Positions 24,963-34,004 of a stretch of 64,000 nucleotides of DNA are shown here, in pieces (positions within the stretch are counted from its first letter, which is position 1; each line of letters begins with the position of its first letter). Below the pieces are notes generated by a model. That model made no database searches. It was not told the DNA's origin and was given only the letters and a program-made list of their open reading frames with translations. The translations under genes and the position numbers were made by a program. Origin of the DNA: Albidovulum sp. (GTDB lineage: Bacteria; Pseudomonadota; Alphaproteobacteria; Rhodobacterales; Rhodobacteraceae). The stretch lies in the NCBI GenBank assembly GCA_028823855.1, contig JAPPFL010000032.1, positions 62,001 to 126,000 of the forward strand. Reading direction: 5' to 3'.

Positions 24963-27852
24963 TTTGGAAATGAATTTGACCGTCAACGGGCGAAAAGTTT
25001 CGAAATTGGCCAAGCCGCATGCGCGATTGATAGATTTCTTGCGCGACGAACTCAACCTGACCGGAACGAAGGAAGGTTGCGGAGCCGGAGAATGCGGCAC
25101 CTGTTCCGTTTTTCTGGACGGAAGGCTCGTGAAGTCGTGCCTCTTGCCTGCCGCAAAGGCGAACGGCTCGGAAATCGAGACGGTGGAAAGCCTAGCCAAG
25201 GCGGGCCGGCTAAGCGCTCTGCAAAAGGGCTTCTACGAAACCGGGGCGAGCCAATGCGGTTATTGCATTCCGGGCATGGTGATGGCCGCGACAGCGACGT
25301 TGCGCGAGAATCCGAACGCCGGGCTGGAAGAAATAAAGGAGCGCTTGGGCGGAAACATATGTCGCTGCACGGGCTATTCGAAAATTTTCGAAGCGGTCGA
25401 AATCGCGCGGGACTCCTTGAACTGCAGTCTGCAAAACCCGGTTGACGAAGGATTTTTCTCTTCCGGCTCCTTCATTGGGACCAGCGTACGCAGAATGGAC
25501 GCTCCGAGCAAAGTCAGCGGTCGCCTCAAATACGCCGGCGACATGATCTATCCGGACATGCTTCACATGCAGGTTCTACGAAGCCAGCATGCGCATGCTC
25601 GAATTACTTCTATCGACACGTCGGAAGCCGAACGAATTCCCGGAGTTGCCTGCGTCATCACGGCTGAAGACGTCCCCGGAAAAGACGGTTTCGGCGTATT
25701 TGTTCACGATCAGCCCGTCATGGCGCGCGGCGTTGTGCGGTACGTAGGCGAAGCCGTTGCGGCGGTGGCGGCCGAGGATATCGATACGGCGAAATCGGCA
25801 CTAGAAAGAATCGCCGTCGCCTATGAACCGCTTCCGGCAGTTTTCAATCCGCAGGAAGCCATGCAGGCCGGCGCGCCAGTCATCCACGACTACGCGCCCG
25901 ACAATATCGTCAAACACATCCCGGTTAGGAAAGGCGATACGAAGCGAGAGTTTTCGCGGGCGGATTTGATCGTCGAAGAAACATTCAGAACCCAGCCGGT
26001 CGAGCACGCCTACCTGGAGCCCGAAGCCGGTATCGCAAACGTAGACTACGACGATGTTGTTACCGTTATTTCTCCAAGCCAAAATATTACGCACCACAGG
26101 CATATGCTTGCGAAAATTATCGACAAGCCCATCAATAAAGTTCGGTTCATCATGAGTCCGGTGGGCGGCGGTTTCGGCGGCAAGGAGGACATGATCTACC
26201 AAGGCATGCTGGCACTGGCCGCCATGAAGTCGGATCGCCCGGTTAGGCTTGTCTATACTCGCGAAGAATCTATCGTTTCGACCGCCAAGCGACATCCCGC
26301 GACCATCCAATACCGGATGGCGCTGAATTCGACAGGTAAAGTCACCGCCGCGGAATTCCGCATGGTCTCCGACGGAGGAGCATACGGGATGTCTACGGAA
26401 GGCGTCATGCGCAAAGCAGCGATCCTTTCCTGCGGCCCTTACGACATTCCAAACGTCAAGGTCGATACAATCGGCGTGTACACGAACAATACTCCTTCCG
26501 GCGCATTTCGTACATTCGGCGCCATGCAGGCGCAGTTCGCAACCGAGTCCATGCTCGATATTGCGGCGGGCAGGCTCGGACTCGATCCATTCGAGATACG
26601 GCGGCGCAATATGATGCGCGAGGGGAGCTTGACCCACACCAGGCAAAAACTTGGAACGGTATCTATCGATCGAGTTCTTGATGCGGCGGAAAGGAGCTCA
26701 CATTGGGAATATGGCGCACCAACTGTTCGCGGCCCGACGAGGAAGGATCTTGGCACCGACGGAAACAGGCTACCGTGCACGCTCGGCGCAAGAATTCGCA
26801 GAGGAGACCAGTTTAAATCGGGCGCTTCCCGGAGCAAGGTGCGCGGCCGCGGTATGGCGGCTTCTTGGTACGGCATAGCGCGAACGGCGACAATCGATCG
26901 CGCCGGCGCATGGGTCGAACTGGATGACGGCGGAACGGCGAAAGTCGTAACCGGCGTTACCGAAATCGGCGAGGGAATTCTGACTCTACTCGCGCAAATT
27001 GCGGCCGACGAACTTGGCGTTCGACCTCAGGATGTGACGATCGGCGACAACGATACGGCGCGGTCGCCCGAAGCGGCTCACGCCGGGGCCACCCGGCAAA
27101 CATACATGATCGGAAATTCGGTGGCTTTGGCTTGCAGGGAAGCTCGCTCGAGGCTGGATGCGGAAATTGCGGACCACTGGAACGTGCCGGTCGAAATTGT
27201 CGAGGCATTTAACGGAGAAATCTGGGCGAAGGGTACCAATTTCAAGACGACAATGGAAGATGCGGTCGATATCGCCAAGCGAAGAGGAATAGTTCCTGTA
27301 GGATCGGGCACATTTACTGCGAAAGGTACCGGGCTGGATCCCGTTGACGGCTCGGGCAGTCCTTGGCAAGCCTATGTTTACGGTTGCCAGGTCGCCGAAG
27401 TTGAGGTCGACTTGGTAACGGGCGAAGTTCAAGTTCTTGGCATTTGGGCTGCGCACGACGTTGGCCGGGCGATAAATCCTCGCGGAATCGAAGGCCAGAT
27501 CGAAGGCGGAGTCGTGCAGGGATTGGGTCAGGCGCTGATGGAGCACTACAAGCAGGTTGAAGGGCGCACCTCTACATCAGGTTTCGCAAAGTACATCCTG
27601 CCGACCTCGCTCGATGTTCCAAAGATTAATTCAACGATCATTGAGGATCGCGATCCGCTTAGTCCGCTGGGAGCGAAAGGCATCGGAGAACCTTCATTGG
27701 TTCCTACGGCTCCCGCGATCATTAACGGAATTTACGATGCCGTCGGAATCAGAATAACGTCGCTACCCGCAACGCCCGAAAAGGTTCTGGAAGCCCTTAT
27801 CGAGCGGAGAGACCCGGAATCTAGAATGCATCTAGCGATCGCGGCGGAGTAG
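24955..27852 (+). CDS. Molybdenum hydroxylase, fused 2Fe-2S and molybdopterin subunit
   Basis: A 965-residue fusion of two parts that are usually separate. Residues 1 to about 160 carry two 2Fe-2S clusters: CGAGECGTCSVFLDG with a following KSC, then QCGYCIPGM and NICRCTGYSKI. From about residue 175 the molybdopterin domain follows: DAPSKVSGRLKYAGD, GGGFGGKEDM, ATRQTYMIGN and the catalytic glutamate region GAKGIGEPSLVPTAP. The order matches fused enzymes such as Desulfovibrio aldehyde oxidoreductase and E. coli XdhD. The start at MRNLEMNLTV is fixed by the overlap with the FAD-subunit gene. Family members hydroxylate aldehydes or N-heterocycles; the substrate is not readable here. A TctCBA importer follows at once. 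Confidence 0.9.
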   Translation: MRNLEMNLTVNGRKVSKLAKPHARLIDFLRDELNLTGTKEGCGAGECGTCSVFLDGRLVKSCLLPAAKANGSEIETVESLAKAGRLSALQKGFYETGASQCGYCIPGMVMAATATLRENPNAGLEEIKERLGGNICRCTGYSKIFEAVEIARDSLNCSLQNPVDEGFFSSGSFIGTSVRRMDAPSKVSGRLKYAGDMIYPDMLHMQVLRSQHAHARITSIDTSEAERIPGVACVITAEDVPGKDGFGVFVHDQPVMARGVVRYVGEAVAAVAAEDIDTAKSALERIAVAYEPLPAVFNPQEAMQAGAPVIHDYAPDNIVKHIPVRKGDTKREFSRADLIVEETFRTQPVEHAYLEPEAGIANVDYDDVVTVISPSQNITHHRHMLAKIIDKPINKVRFIMSPVGGGFGGKEDMIYQGMLALAAMKSDRPVRLVYTREESIVSTAKRHPATIQYRMALNSTGKVTAAEFRMVSDGGAYGMSTEGVMRKAAILSCGPYDIPNVKVDTIGVYTNNTPSGAFRTFGAMQAQFATESMLDIAAGRLGLDPFEIRRRNMMREGSLTHTRQKLGTVSIDRVLDAAERSSHWEYGAPTVRGPTRKDLGTDGNRLPCTLGARIRRGDQFKSGASRSKVRGRGMAASWYGIARTATIDRAGAWVELDDGGTAKVVTGVTEIGEGILTLLAQIAADELGVRPQDVTIGDNDTARSPEAAHAGATRQTYMIGNSVALACREARSRLDAEIADHWNVPVEIVEAFNGEIWAKGTNFKTTMEDAVDIAKRRGIVPVGSGTFTAKGTGLDPVDGSGSPWQAYVYGCQVAEVEVDLVTGEVQVLGIWAAHDVGRAINPRGIEGQIEGGVVQGLGQALMEHYKQVEGRTSTSGFAKYILPTSLDVPKINSTIIEDRDPLSPLGAKGIGEPSLVPTAPAIINGIYDAVGIRITSLPATPEKVLEALIERRDPESRMHLAIAAE

Positions 27853-27884
27853 ATCCATTAACTACATCTCTATGGAGGAATACA

Positions 27885-28850
27885 ATGGTACCGAATCTTA
27901 GACATTTTGTTTCCTATTTTGCCGCATCCGCAATTGCGTTGGCGGTATCCTTGGCCGCAGCGCATGCCGACTACCCGGAAAAGCCTATTGAATTCATAAT
28001 TCCCTTTGGTGCCGGAGGCGGAGCGGACATCGAAGGCCGCTTGCTCGCCACCGAAATGGGTAACGTGCTCGGAGTGAATCTTATTCCGATCAACAAGGTT
28101 GGCGGAGGCGGGGCGGTAGCGTACACCCATACCAAAAACGCCGCGCCCGACGGCTACACGGTCGTGTGGAATTCGACATCGATCCTTACGACTACGAACA
28201 TAGGCAATGTCGACTTCGGCTACGATGCACTGGATCACGTGGGGCGCGTTGAATGGCAGCCCATGCCGTTCGCCGTTAGCGGCGACTCTCGATGGGATAC
28301 TTTCGAAGAATTCGTAGCCGAATGCCGAGAGAACCCCGGCAGCCTGAAAGTTTCGAATTCCGGTTCCGGAAGCGCGACGCACCTAGGCGCGATCGCGCTA
28401 ATGGATGCGGCGGGATGCGAAGTTACGCACCTTCCGGTCGGAATCAGCCGCCGAAACGCAACGGTGCTAAGCGGCGAAGCCGACGCCATGATCGCGCCGT
28501 TAACCGGCGCGGTAAATCTTACAAAAGCCGGCAAGCTCAAATTGCTGGTTATGCCGTCTGGCGTGCGGAATCCGGTTATGCCGGATGTGCCGACCGCGCG
28601 AGAACTCGGATTCGATGTCGCACTCGACCTCTTCCGAGGATTGTCCGTGCCGAAAGGCACGCCTGACGACGTGAAAGCCAAACTGGCTAACGCCATGGCA
28701 GAAGCGGCGCAATCCGCAGAATTCATGGATTTGGCTATGCAGAAGGGCTTTACCGTGGATCCGCTGGATTCCGCGGCGTTTGGCGAAATCCTTGAAGTCG
28801 ACGACGCGATGATCAAGTCCATATTGGAAAACGCCGATCTCGGCGGCTAG
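27885..28850 (+). CDS. tctC: Tripartite tricarboxylate transporter substrate-binding protein
   Basis: A 321-residue periplasmic binding protein of the TctC/Bug family. A signal peptide (VSLAAAHADYPEKP) is followed by the family start PIEFIIPFGAGGGADIEGR and the GGGGAVAYTHTKNAAPDGYT stretch. A strong ribosome binding site (TGGAGGAA) precedes the ATG. It opens tctCBA, 32 bases after the molybdenum hydroxylase gene. Bug proteins bind carboxylates, so the transported ligand is probably the carboxylated substrate of the upstream enzymes (inference). Confidence 0.9.
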   Translation: MVPNLRHFVSYFAASAIALAVSLAAAHADYPEKPIEFIIPFGAGGGADIEGRLLATEMGNVLGVNLIPINKVGGGGAVAYTHTKNAAPDGYTVVWNSTSILTTTNIGNVDFGYDALDHVGRVEWQPMPFAVSGDSRWDTFEEFVAECRENPGSLKVSNSGSGSATHLGAIALMDAAGCEVTHLPVGISRRNATVLSGEADAMIAPLTGAVNLTKAGKLKLLVMPSGVRNPVMPDVPTARELGFDVALDLFRGLSVPKGTPDDVKAKLANAMAEAAQSAEFMDLAMQKGFTVDPLDSAAFGEILEVDDAMIKSILENADLGG

Positions 28851-28874
28851 TATCGGTCTCGACGGGGCTCGGAA

Positions 28875-29339
28875 ATGGACATGGCTCGCCGAAATATCGT
28901 GGCGAGCCTTGTCATTGCGGCTTTCGGCATCTGGTATTTCGTTTTGATTCAGGAACTTCCAGAACGAACTTCCATGCCCAATACGCCGGGCCCCGCGTTT
29001 TTCCCCACAGTAATAGTAACCGTTTTGCTGGCATTGTCCGCGATTTTGGCTGCGTCCGGAGTAATCGCAATTCGAAATTCGACCGGAACAGGGGAATCTT
29101 GGCTGCCCAAATGGCAAGCTACGATTGCTGTAGGAGCGTTCCTCGCCTTCCTCGCGGCGCTGCCGTTCGCGGGATTCATTTTGTCGAGCGTTGTGTTCTT
29201 TGCGATTTTGATGCGTCTTTACGGTTGCCGCAACTGGGTACTGATCGCTTGCGCCGCTATTGCGGTCCCTGTCGCCCTATTCACACTATTCCGCTACGGG
29301 TTCCAAATTGTTTTACCGCGCGGCCTAGTTTCGCTTTAG
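28875..29339 (+). CDS. tctB: Tripartite tricarboxylate transporter small membrane subunit
   Basis: A 154-residue protein with four hydrophobic helices, the expected size and topology of TctB. It has the conserved MPNTPGPAFFPTVI loop and the C-terminal LFRYGFQIVLPRG that ends most TctB proteins. It lies 24 bases after tctC and four bases before tctA. Confidence 0.88.
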   Translation: MDMARRNIVASLVIAAFGIWYFVLIQELPERTSMPNTPGPAFFPTVIVTVLLALSAILAASGVIAIRNSTGTGESWLPKWQATIAVGAFLAFLAALPFAGFILSSVVFFAILMRLYGCRNWVLIACAAIAVPVALFTLFRYGFQIVLPRGLVSL

Positions 29340-29343
29340 GACC

Positions 29344-30876
29344 GTGAACACCGATATCATCGCTGGATTCTTGCAATCGATCGGCCCGCCAAATTTGGGG
29401 GCCACTGCGATTGGAGCCGTTCTGGGCCTTATCTTCGGCATGATTCCCGGAATGACGATTTCGACCGGGATAATAGTGCTTCTGCCGCTCACGTTTGTTC
29501 TCGACCCGAATATGTCCATTGCATTGCTTCTCGGCCTATACGTTTCAGGGATGACCGGCGGTAGTTTTTCCGCCATACTTCTGAATATTCCGGGAACTCC
29601 TTCGGCATCGGCGACGGCGTTGGACGGTTATCCTCTAACATTGAAGGGCGAGGCCGGGCGCGCACTTGGAATCTCGATCAGTTCCAGCTTTGTCGGCGGC
29701 ATCGTCAGCTTTGTCTGCCTGTTCTTCATTGCGCCGTTGCTAGCGAATGTCGCGCTTAGCTTCCGAGCAGCCGATTTGTTTTCTCTCGTGTTTTTCGGGA
29801 TGACGGTCATTTGCGGATTCACGTCGCGATCTATGGTCAAGGGCCTGCTTTCGGCCTGTATAGGTCTATTGATTGTAACCGTGGGGCAAGACCCCGTCAT
29901 GGGCACGGCGCGCTTTACGTTCGGCAACGCCAACCTGCTTGCTGGAATCCATTTCCTAACTGCAATGATTGGCTTGTTCGCCATTCCTCAGCTAGTCGCC
30001 AACCTCCGAAACGAAACGAAAGAGTCGCCGCGTTCCGCTTATTCATTTGGTTCCGTGATGCCTAGAATCGCAGACTTGGCGCGTATCAGGATTTCGGCTG
30101 CGATCGGTTCTCTGTGCGGCACTTTTCTCGGCATTCTGCCGGGCGCGGGCGGCCCGATCGCTGCATTCATTAGCTACGACTACGCAAAGAAATTATCCCC
30201 TAGCGGAGATAAATTCGGGCAAGGCACCATCGAGGGCGTTTCCGCTCCGGAATCGGCCAACAATGCCGTGGCGGGAGGCGCGCTTATTCCGATGATGACG
30301 CTCGGCATCCCTGGGGATGCGGTCACGGCGATTTTAATTGGAGCCTTGCTGGTCCACGGACTGGCACCGGGTCCGCTACTGTTTCTAGAACGCGCGGATT
30401 TCGCCTATGCGGTTATCTTCTCGTACTTCTGGGCTAATATTTTCAATTTGGCCATCGCTCTTTTGGCGATCCGCTTGCTCGTAAGATTGCTAGCCGCGCC
30501 TAAACATTTGTTGCTGCCCTCGATTGCGCTCTTGTGCGTCGTCGGCAGCTACTCGCTTCGCAATTCCTTCTTCGACGTCTACATAATGTTCGCGTTCGGC
30601 TTGATCGGCTTGTCGCTTCGATGGCTGGATATGCCGGTCGTGCCTTTGCTGCTGGCGCTTGTGCTTGGACCGCAGCTAGAAGAGCACCTGCGCGTTGCCC
30701 TTACGAGTTCAAAGGGAGACGTGTCCGTTTTCTTCACTTCGACGTATAGCGCCTTTTTCCTGGCTATGTCCGTTGTTTCGGTCGGCTGGTCGATTTGGTT
30801 CGAACGCTATTACCGTAGGCCGGTCCAAATGAAACCGGATTCAACCGACCCGCCCAAAGGAGCCAAAGGAGGTTGA
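29344..30876 (+). CDS. tctA: Tripartite tricarboxylate transporter large membrane subunit
   Basis: A 510-residue multispanning permease. The family signature GLIFGMIPGMTISTGI near the N-terminus, the GTPSASATALDGYPL motif and the mirrored IPGDAVTAILIGALLVHGL with GILPGAGGPIAAF are all present. Translation begins at GTG 29344, four bases after tctB. The operon ends here, and a hairpin follows before the convergent ROK gene. Confidence 0.92.
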   Translation: MNTDIIAGFLQSIGPPNLGATAIGAVLGLIFGMIPGMTISTGIIVLLPLTFVLDPNMSIALLLGLYVSGMTGGSFSAILLNIPGTPSASATALDGYPLTLKGEAGRALGISISSSFVGGIVSFVCLFFIAPLLANVALSFRAADLFSLVFFGMTVICGFTSRSMVKGLLSACIGLLIVTVGQDPVMGTARFTFGNANLLAGIHFLTAMIGLFAIPQLVANLRNETKESPRSAYSFGSVMPRIADLARIRISAAIGSLCGTFLGILPGAGGPIAAFISYDYAKKLSPSGDKFGQGTIEGVSAPESANNAVAGGALIPMMTLGIPGDAVTAILIGALLVHGLAPGPLLFLERADFAYAVIFSYFWANIFNLAIALLAIRLLVRLLAAPKHLLLPSIALLCVVGSYSLRNSFFDVYIMFAFGLIGLSLRWLDMPVVPLLLALVLGPQLEEHLRVALTSSKGDVSVFFTSTYSAFFLAMSVVSVGWSIWFERYYRRPVQMKPDSTDPPKGAKGG

Positions 30877-30926
30877 CGGGCGAATCCATGCGCCGCAGCT
30901 GAAAGCCGACCACATCTCGCATCGTC

Positions 30927-30958
30927 GGAAGCCGAATGCAATTTGCATTACGGCTTCC
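30927..30958. terminator. Hairpin between convergent tctA and ROK gene
   Basis: An 8-bp stem, GGAAGCCG with CGGCTTCC, continues past one bulged A into a further 5-bp stem (AATGC and GCATT). It sits between two convergent genes. There is no T tract, so it is a likely two-way barrier or mRNA end-protecting structure rather than a classical terminator. Confidence 0.5.
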
Positions 30959-30976
30959 GTTGAACTGACGTAGAGA

Positions 30977-32161
30977 TCAAGAGCCGTTTAGTCTCGAGTC
31001 GCGATCAACCAGAAATCTATCTGACAGCGGAAGGCTCGCGGCTCCGAGCGAACGAGCTTCGCTGCCGATCGCTCCTTCACGAATTTGCGGAGTGTCAATT
31101 CCCGCTAACGCCATAGTCTTGATTTTTTGGTTTGCGAATTCAACAAGCCTTGTCTTGACTTCGCTAGAAAGCCAGCCGTCGACGAAGGCGCATTCGAAAT
31201 CCAGCACGCAAGCCGCCGTTACAGAAGCTGCGGCAAGTCCGCTAGCCGCTTGGTCGAGCCAGTCGTTTAGCGTGTTGCCAGGTATGTTCCAGAAAGACGT
31301 GCTCTTCCATATGGAATTTCCGTCGCCGCCAGAATTGCTGATTGCATTTTCCAGCGTTGCCAGTGACGCTAAATCTATAAGTTGTTGTATTTTATTATTT
31401 TTTACGACGACTGGCAGTGATCCTAAAGCTGCGGCGTTACCGGTTGCGCCTGTAAAAACCTTGTTGCCGATTACTAGCCCGCCTCCGACAAAAAACCCGA
31501 TAAAAAAATATAGGAAGTTGCTAGGCTTTTCGCTTGAACCGAAGACTAGCTCTGCGCTGCAGGCCGCGGACGCATCGTTCTGAAGATAGACCGGCCAATC
31601 CAACAACTCAGACAGCTCCGACCGAATATCTCTTCCGCGCCAAGCATCCATGTCCGATTGCCTAACTCCCAGAGGACGCGCCCACTGCCAAAGTCGAAAC
31701 GGCATCGCTATGCCAAGACCCGCCACGCGCAATTGTTCCTCGGGAGAAAGCTGGTAGAGAAGCTGGCCCACCGCATCATTGGCGAACCTAACGACACCGT
31801 CGGGGTTAGGGTACCTGTGCGTTAGGTGCACACGACCTTTGATGTGTCCGAGAAAATCCGCAAGTACTAAGTCGAGGCTGCGCCTTCCGACCTTTAGCCC
31901 GAAAAAAAGCGCGCCGTCGGCCTTGAGATTGATCGGCACCGACGGCTTGCCTACCCGGCCTCGAATCGGATTTCCCTTCGCAAGAAGGCCATCCGATTCC
32001 AGACGCCGTATTATGACGGAAACGGCCTGCGGCGACAGGCCCGTGATTCTAGCGATTTCGGCCTTTGCCAGCGGGCCATTTTCGCGAATCAGAGTCAGAA
32101 CCAGCCGTTCGTTGTGCGCTCGCAATCCGCTTTGGTTTGACCCACGTACTAAACGATCCAT
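30977..32161 (-). CDS. ROK family transcriptional regulator
   Basis: A 394-residue repressor-type ROK protein. The N-terminal winged helix-turn-helix reads LIRENGPLAKAEIARITGLS then PQAVSVIIRRLESDGLL. The kinase-like part follows from FFGLKVGRRSLDLVLADFLG with NDASAACSAELVFG. The usual ROK zinc motif (CxCGxxGCxE) is absent; the region reads GATGNAAALGS, so sugar phosphorylation is unlikely and the protein should act only as a sugar-sensing regulator. The start MDRLVRG is used; ten more residues would be added from 32191. A strong 19-base dyad lies about 115 bases upstream. Confidence 0.88.
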   Translation of the reverse strand: MDRLVRGSNQSGLRAHNERLVLTLIRENGPLAKAEIARITGLSPQAVSVIIRRLESDGLLAKGNPIRGRVGKPSVPINLKADGALFFGLKVGRRSLDLVLADFLGHIKGRVHLTHRYPNPDGVVRFANDAVGQLLYQLSPEEQLRVAGLGIAMPFRLWQWARPLGVRQSDMDAWRGRDIRSELSELLDWPVYLQNDASAACSAELVFGSSEKPSNFLYFFIGFFVGGGLVIGNKVFTGATGNAAALGSLPVVVKNNKIQQLIDLASLATLENAISNSGGDGNSIWKSTSFWNIPGNTLNDWLDQAASGLAAASVTAACVLDFECAFVDGWLSSEVKTRLVEFANQKIKTMALAGIDTPQIREGAIGSEARSLGAASLPLSDRFLVDRDSRLNGS

Positions 32162-32274
32162 ATTCGCCCTCGGTATTAAAACAATTTGCACCTGCTCGCA
32201 ACTGAAGCGGCGAAAAAGTCACTCATTTGTGAAGGATATTTATGCCTGCGGCTTACCGGTCATTCTTATAATCC

Positions 32275-32293
32275 AAAACATGCCGCATGTTTT
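32275..32293. promoter_or_regulatory. Perfect 19-base dyad, candidate operator
   Basis: AAAACATGCCGCATGTTTT has two 9-bp arms around one central base. It lies between the divergent ROK regulator and SDR genes, about 115 bases before the ROK start. Its symmetry suits a dimeric repressor, most simply the ROK protein itself. No second copy was noticed by eye. Confidence 0.5.
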
Positions 32294-32912
32294 TGACGTG
32301 TCCGACCGAATTTACATTCATCGACTCGGCAAGCGACACGCCGTCATTGATCCGGAAAATATTTTCAAAGGCGTACGCGGTCGCAAACATGACCGGTACG
32401 ATGGATCCCCCGGATGAATAGCTACTAACGTCAAGAGCGCGTTTAGCTTAAAATGAAGACATATCGTTTTTCAATCCTTTGAATTCGTCGAAAATCCTCC
32501 GGCACAACAAGCCGAATTCACGAAACCGGAGTGCAAGTTCCACACGATTCCTGGCAAAAGGTCGATTTTGCCAATAGTTTGGGCGGAGGCGTTCCCTAAT
32601 ACCGAGATCCGGCTCGATATCCGTAGTCTCTTTCTAAATTGGGAAATTTTCACGGCAGAAGGCCGTTGCCACTCGATTTATGTTCGAACGAATTCGCTCA
32701 ACCGGAATGAATCGTTCAACAAAACACTTCCGATGAATTGGATTCCGTTCGCATTGGATCGGATAGGGGACCAACGCAAATCTTCTCTATTCTTCGATCT
32801 CAGGGTAACTTGCGAAGTAATATCTCGCCGCAATGAAAGTCACGGAATTGTTCTGGATGGCTCTCGAAATTTGCAACACGTGCTCTCTACCGATTTGATT
32901 TAGGAGACATCT
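32294..32912. other. Intergenic region with a weak interrupted frame
   Basis: The 620 bases before the SDR gene are AT-rich. An open plus-strand frame from about 32457 to 32901 (including VWAEAFPNTEIRLDIRSLF) lacks a start of its own. Removing one T from the TTTTT run at 32467-32471 would join it to an ATG at 32453. It matches no family I know, so it may be chance or a decayed gene. Confidence 0.3.
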
Positions 32913-33632
32913 ATGGAAACTGGCAGTACGCTCATTACCGGCGCAAATTCCGGCATCGGCGAAGTCTTGGCGAAAAGGCTGATCGACCGCGGAGAGAGCG
33001 TCATCGTTCTAGGACTTGAGCGACCTAGCTGGAGTCACGTCAGGCTTGAAGCGCACAAGCTGGATTTGACCGATCTGGAGGCAGTTCGCGAAACCGCATC
33101 GATTGTCTGCGGCAGGACCCATGTTTGCCGCCTGGTGCACAATGCCGGCGCAATTATTTCCGGTAGCCTGGAAAGCGCCAATGCCGAGGATATCGAAAAG
33201 CTGTCTAGGTTGCATCTCGGTGCGCCGATGGCGCTGACGCAAGCGGCGCTACCGGGAATGGTCCGGGAGGGATTCGGTCGAATCGTCTTTGTCGGATCCC
33301 GGGCATCGATGGGAATGCCCACCCGTTCGGCTTACTCCGCGACAAAGGCCGGAATACATGGAATGGCGAAAACATGGGCGTTGGAGCTTGCGCCAAATGG
33401 CGTGACAGTGAATGTCGTAGCGCCAGGACCGATTCTTACGGACAATTTCTGGAGCATCGTTCCCAAGGATTCGGAAATGCAGGACCAAATCGCCAAGCGA
33501 ATTCCCGTAGGCAGAATCGGAATTGCCGACGATGTCGCTAATGCAATCGAGTTTTTCCTTTCCGAGGATTCCGGCTTCGTTACTGGCCAAATACTATTCG
33601 TTTGCGGCGGTTTGAGCCTCGGAGGACTGTAG
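32913..33632 (+). CDS. Short-chain dehydrogenase/reductase (SDR)
   Basis: A 239-residue classical SDR with TLITGANSGIGEVLAKRL at the N-terminus, VHNAGAIIS, catalytic VGSRASM and YSATKAG, and the C-terminal TGQILFVCGGLSLGG. AGGAGAC lies well placed before the ATG. It is divergent from the ROK regulator with a dyad between them, so ROK control is plausible. No direct partner gene follows. The substrate is unknown. Confidence 0.87.
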   Translation: METGSTLITGANSGIGEVLAKRLIDRGESVIVLGLERPSWSHVRLEAHKLDLTDLEAVRETASIVCGRTHVCRLVHNAGAIISGSLESANAEDIEKLSRLHLGAPMALTQAALPGMVREGFGRIVFVGSRASMGMPTRSAYSATKAGIHGMAKTWALELAPNGVTVNVVAPGPILTDNFWSIVPKDSEMQDQIAKRIPVGRIGIADDVANAIEFFLSEDSGFVTGQILFVCGGLSLGGL

Positions 33633-34004
33633 TATTTATCTGCCTGCTCGATGCAGACAGCGCGGAACATGAACAGGCGTTCCGGATGGCTCGCGCGTTT
33701 CGGTCATTCCATTTCACGATCGCGAGATTGCTTTTCCGGATCGCAAAGCGGATACGGAACCTATTCGAAATCGAGCGATACGCTTCCGAATTTCCAAACG
33801 AAAATTATCGAGCTCCGTCGCCTGAGAATTTCAACTTCATCCGAACGCGACTTGCCATATGGCCTAGGTCGGACGATTTCGACCCTTTCGCCGAAATTCT
33901 TCCAAATTTACGCAAAGCAACTCAAAGGTGATTTTGCCGCCCGTTGCTACTTTCGCTTGCATTGGCGGACGCGACGAAGAGCTCTCGACAATTCGCATGG
34001 CAAC
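33633..34004. other. Gap between convergent SDR and acyl-CoA synthetase genes
   Basis: About 370 bases with no credible frame on either strand and no clear terminator. Nothing recognisable is seen. Confidence 0.4.

Noticed and set aside
25801-26646. A 281-codon minus-strand frame inside the molybdenum hydroxylase gene
   Set aside because: The plus strand encodes conserved Mo-enzyme motifs throughout. The antisense frame follows from codon bias.
29628-29984. Minus-strand frame inside tctA
   Set aside because: It lies opposite conserved TctA motifs and has no recognisable features.
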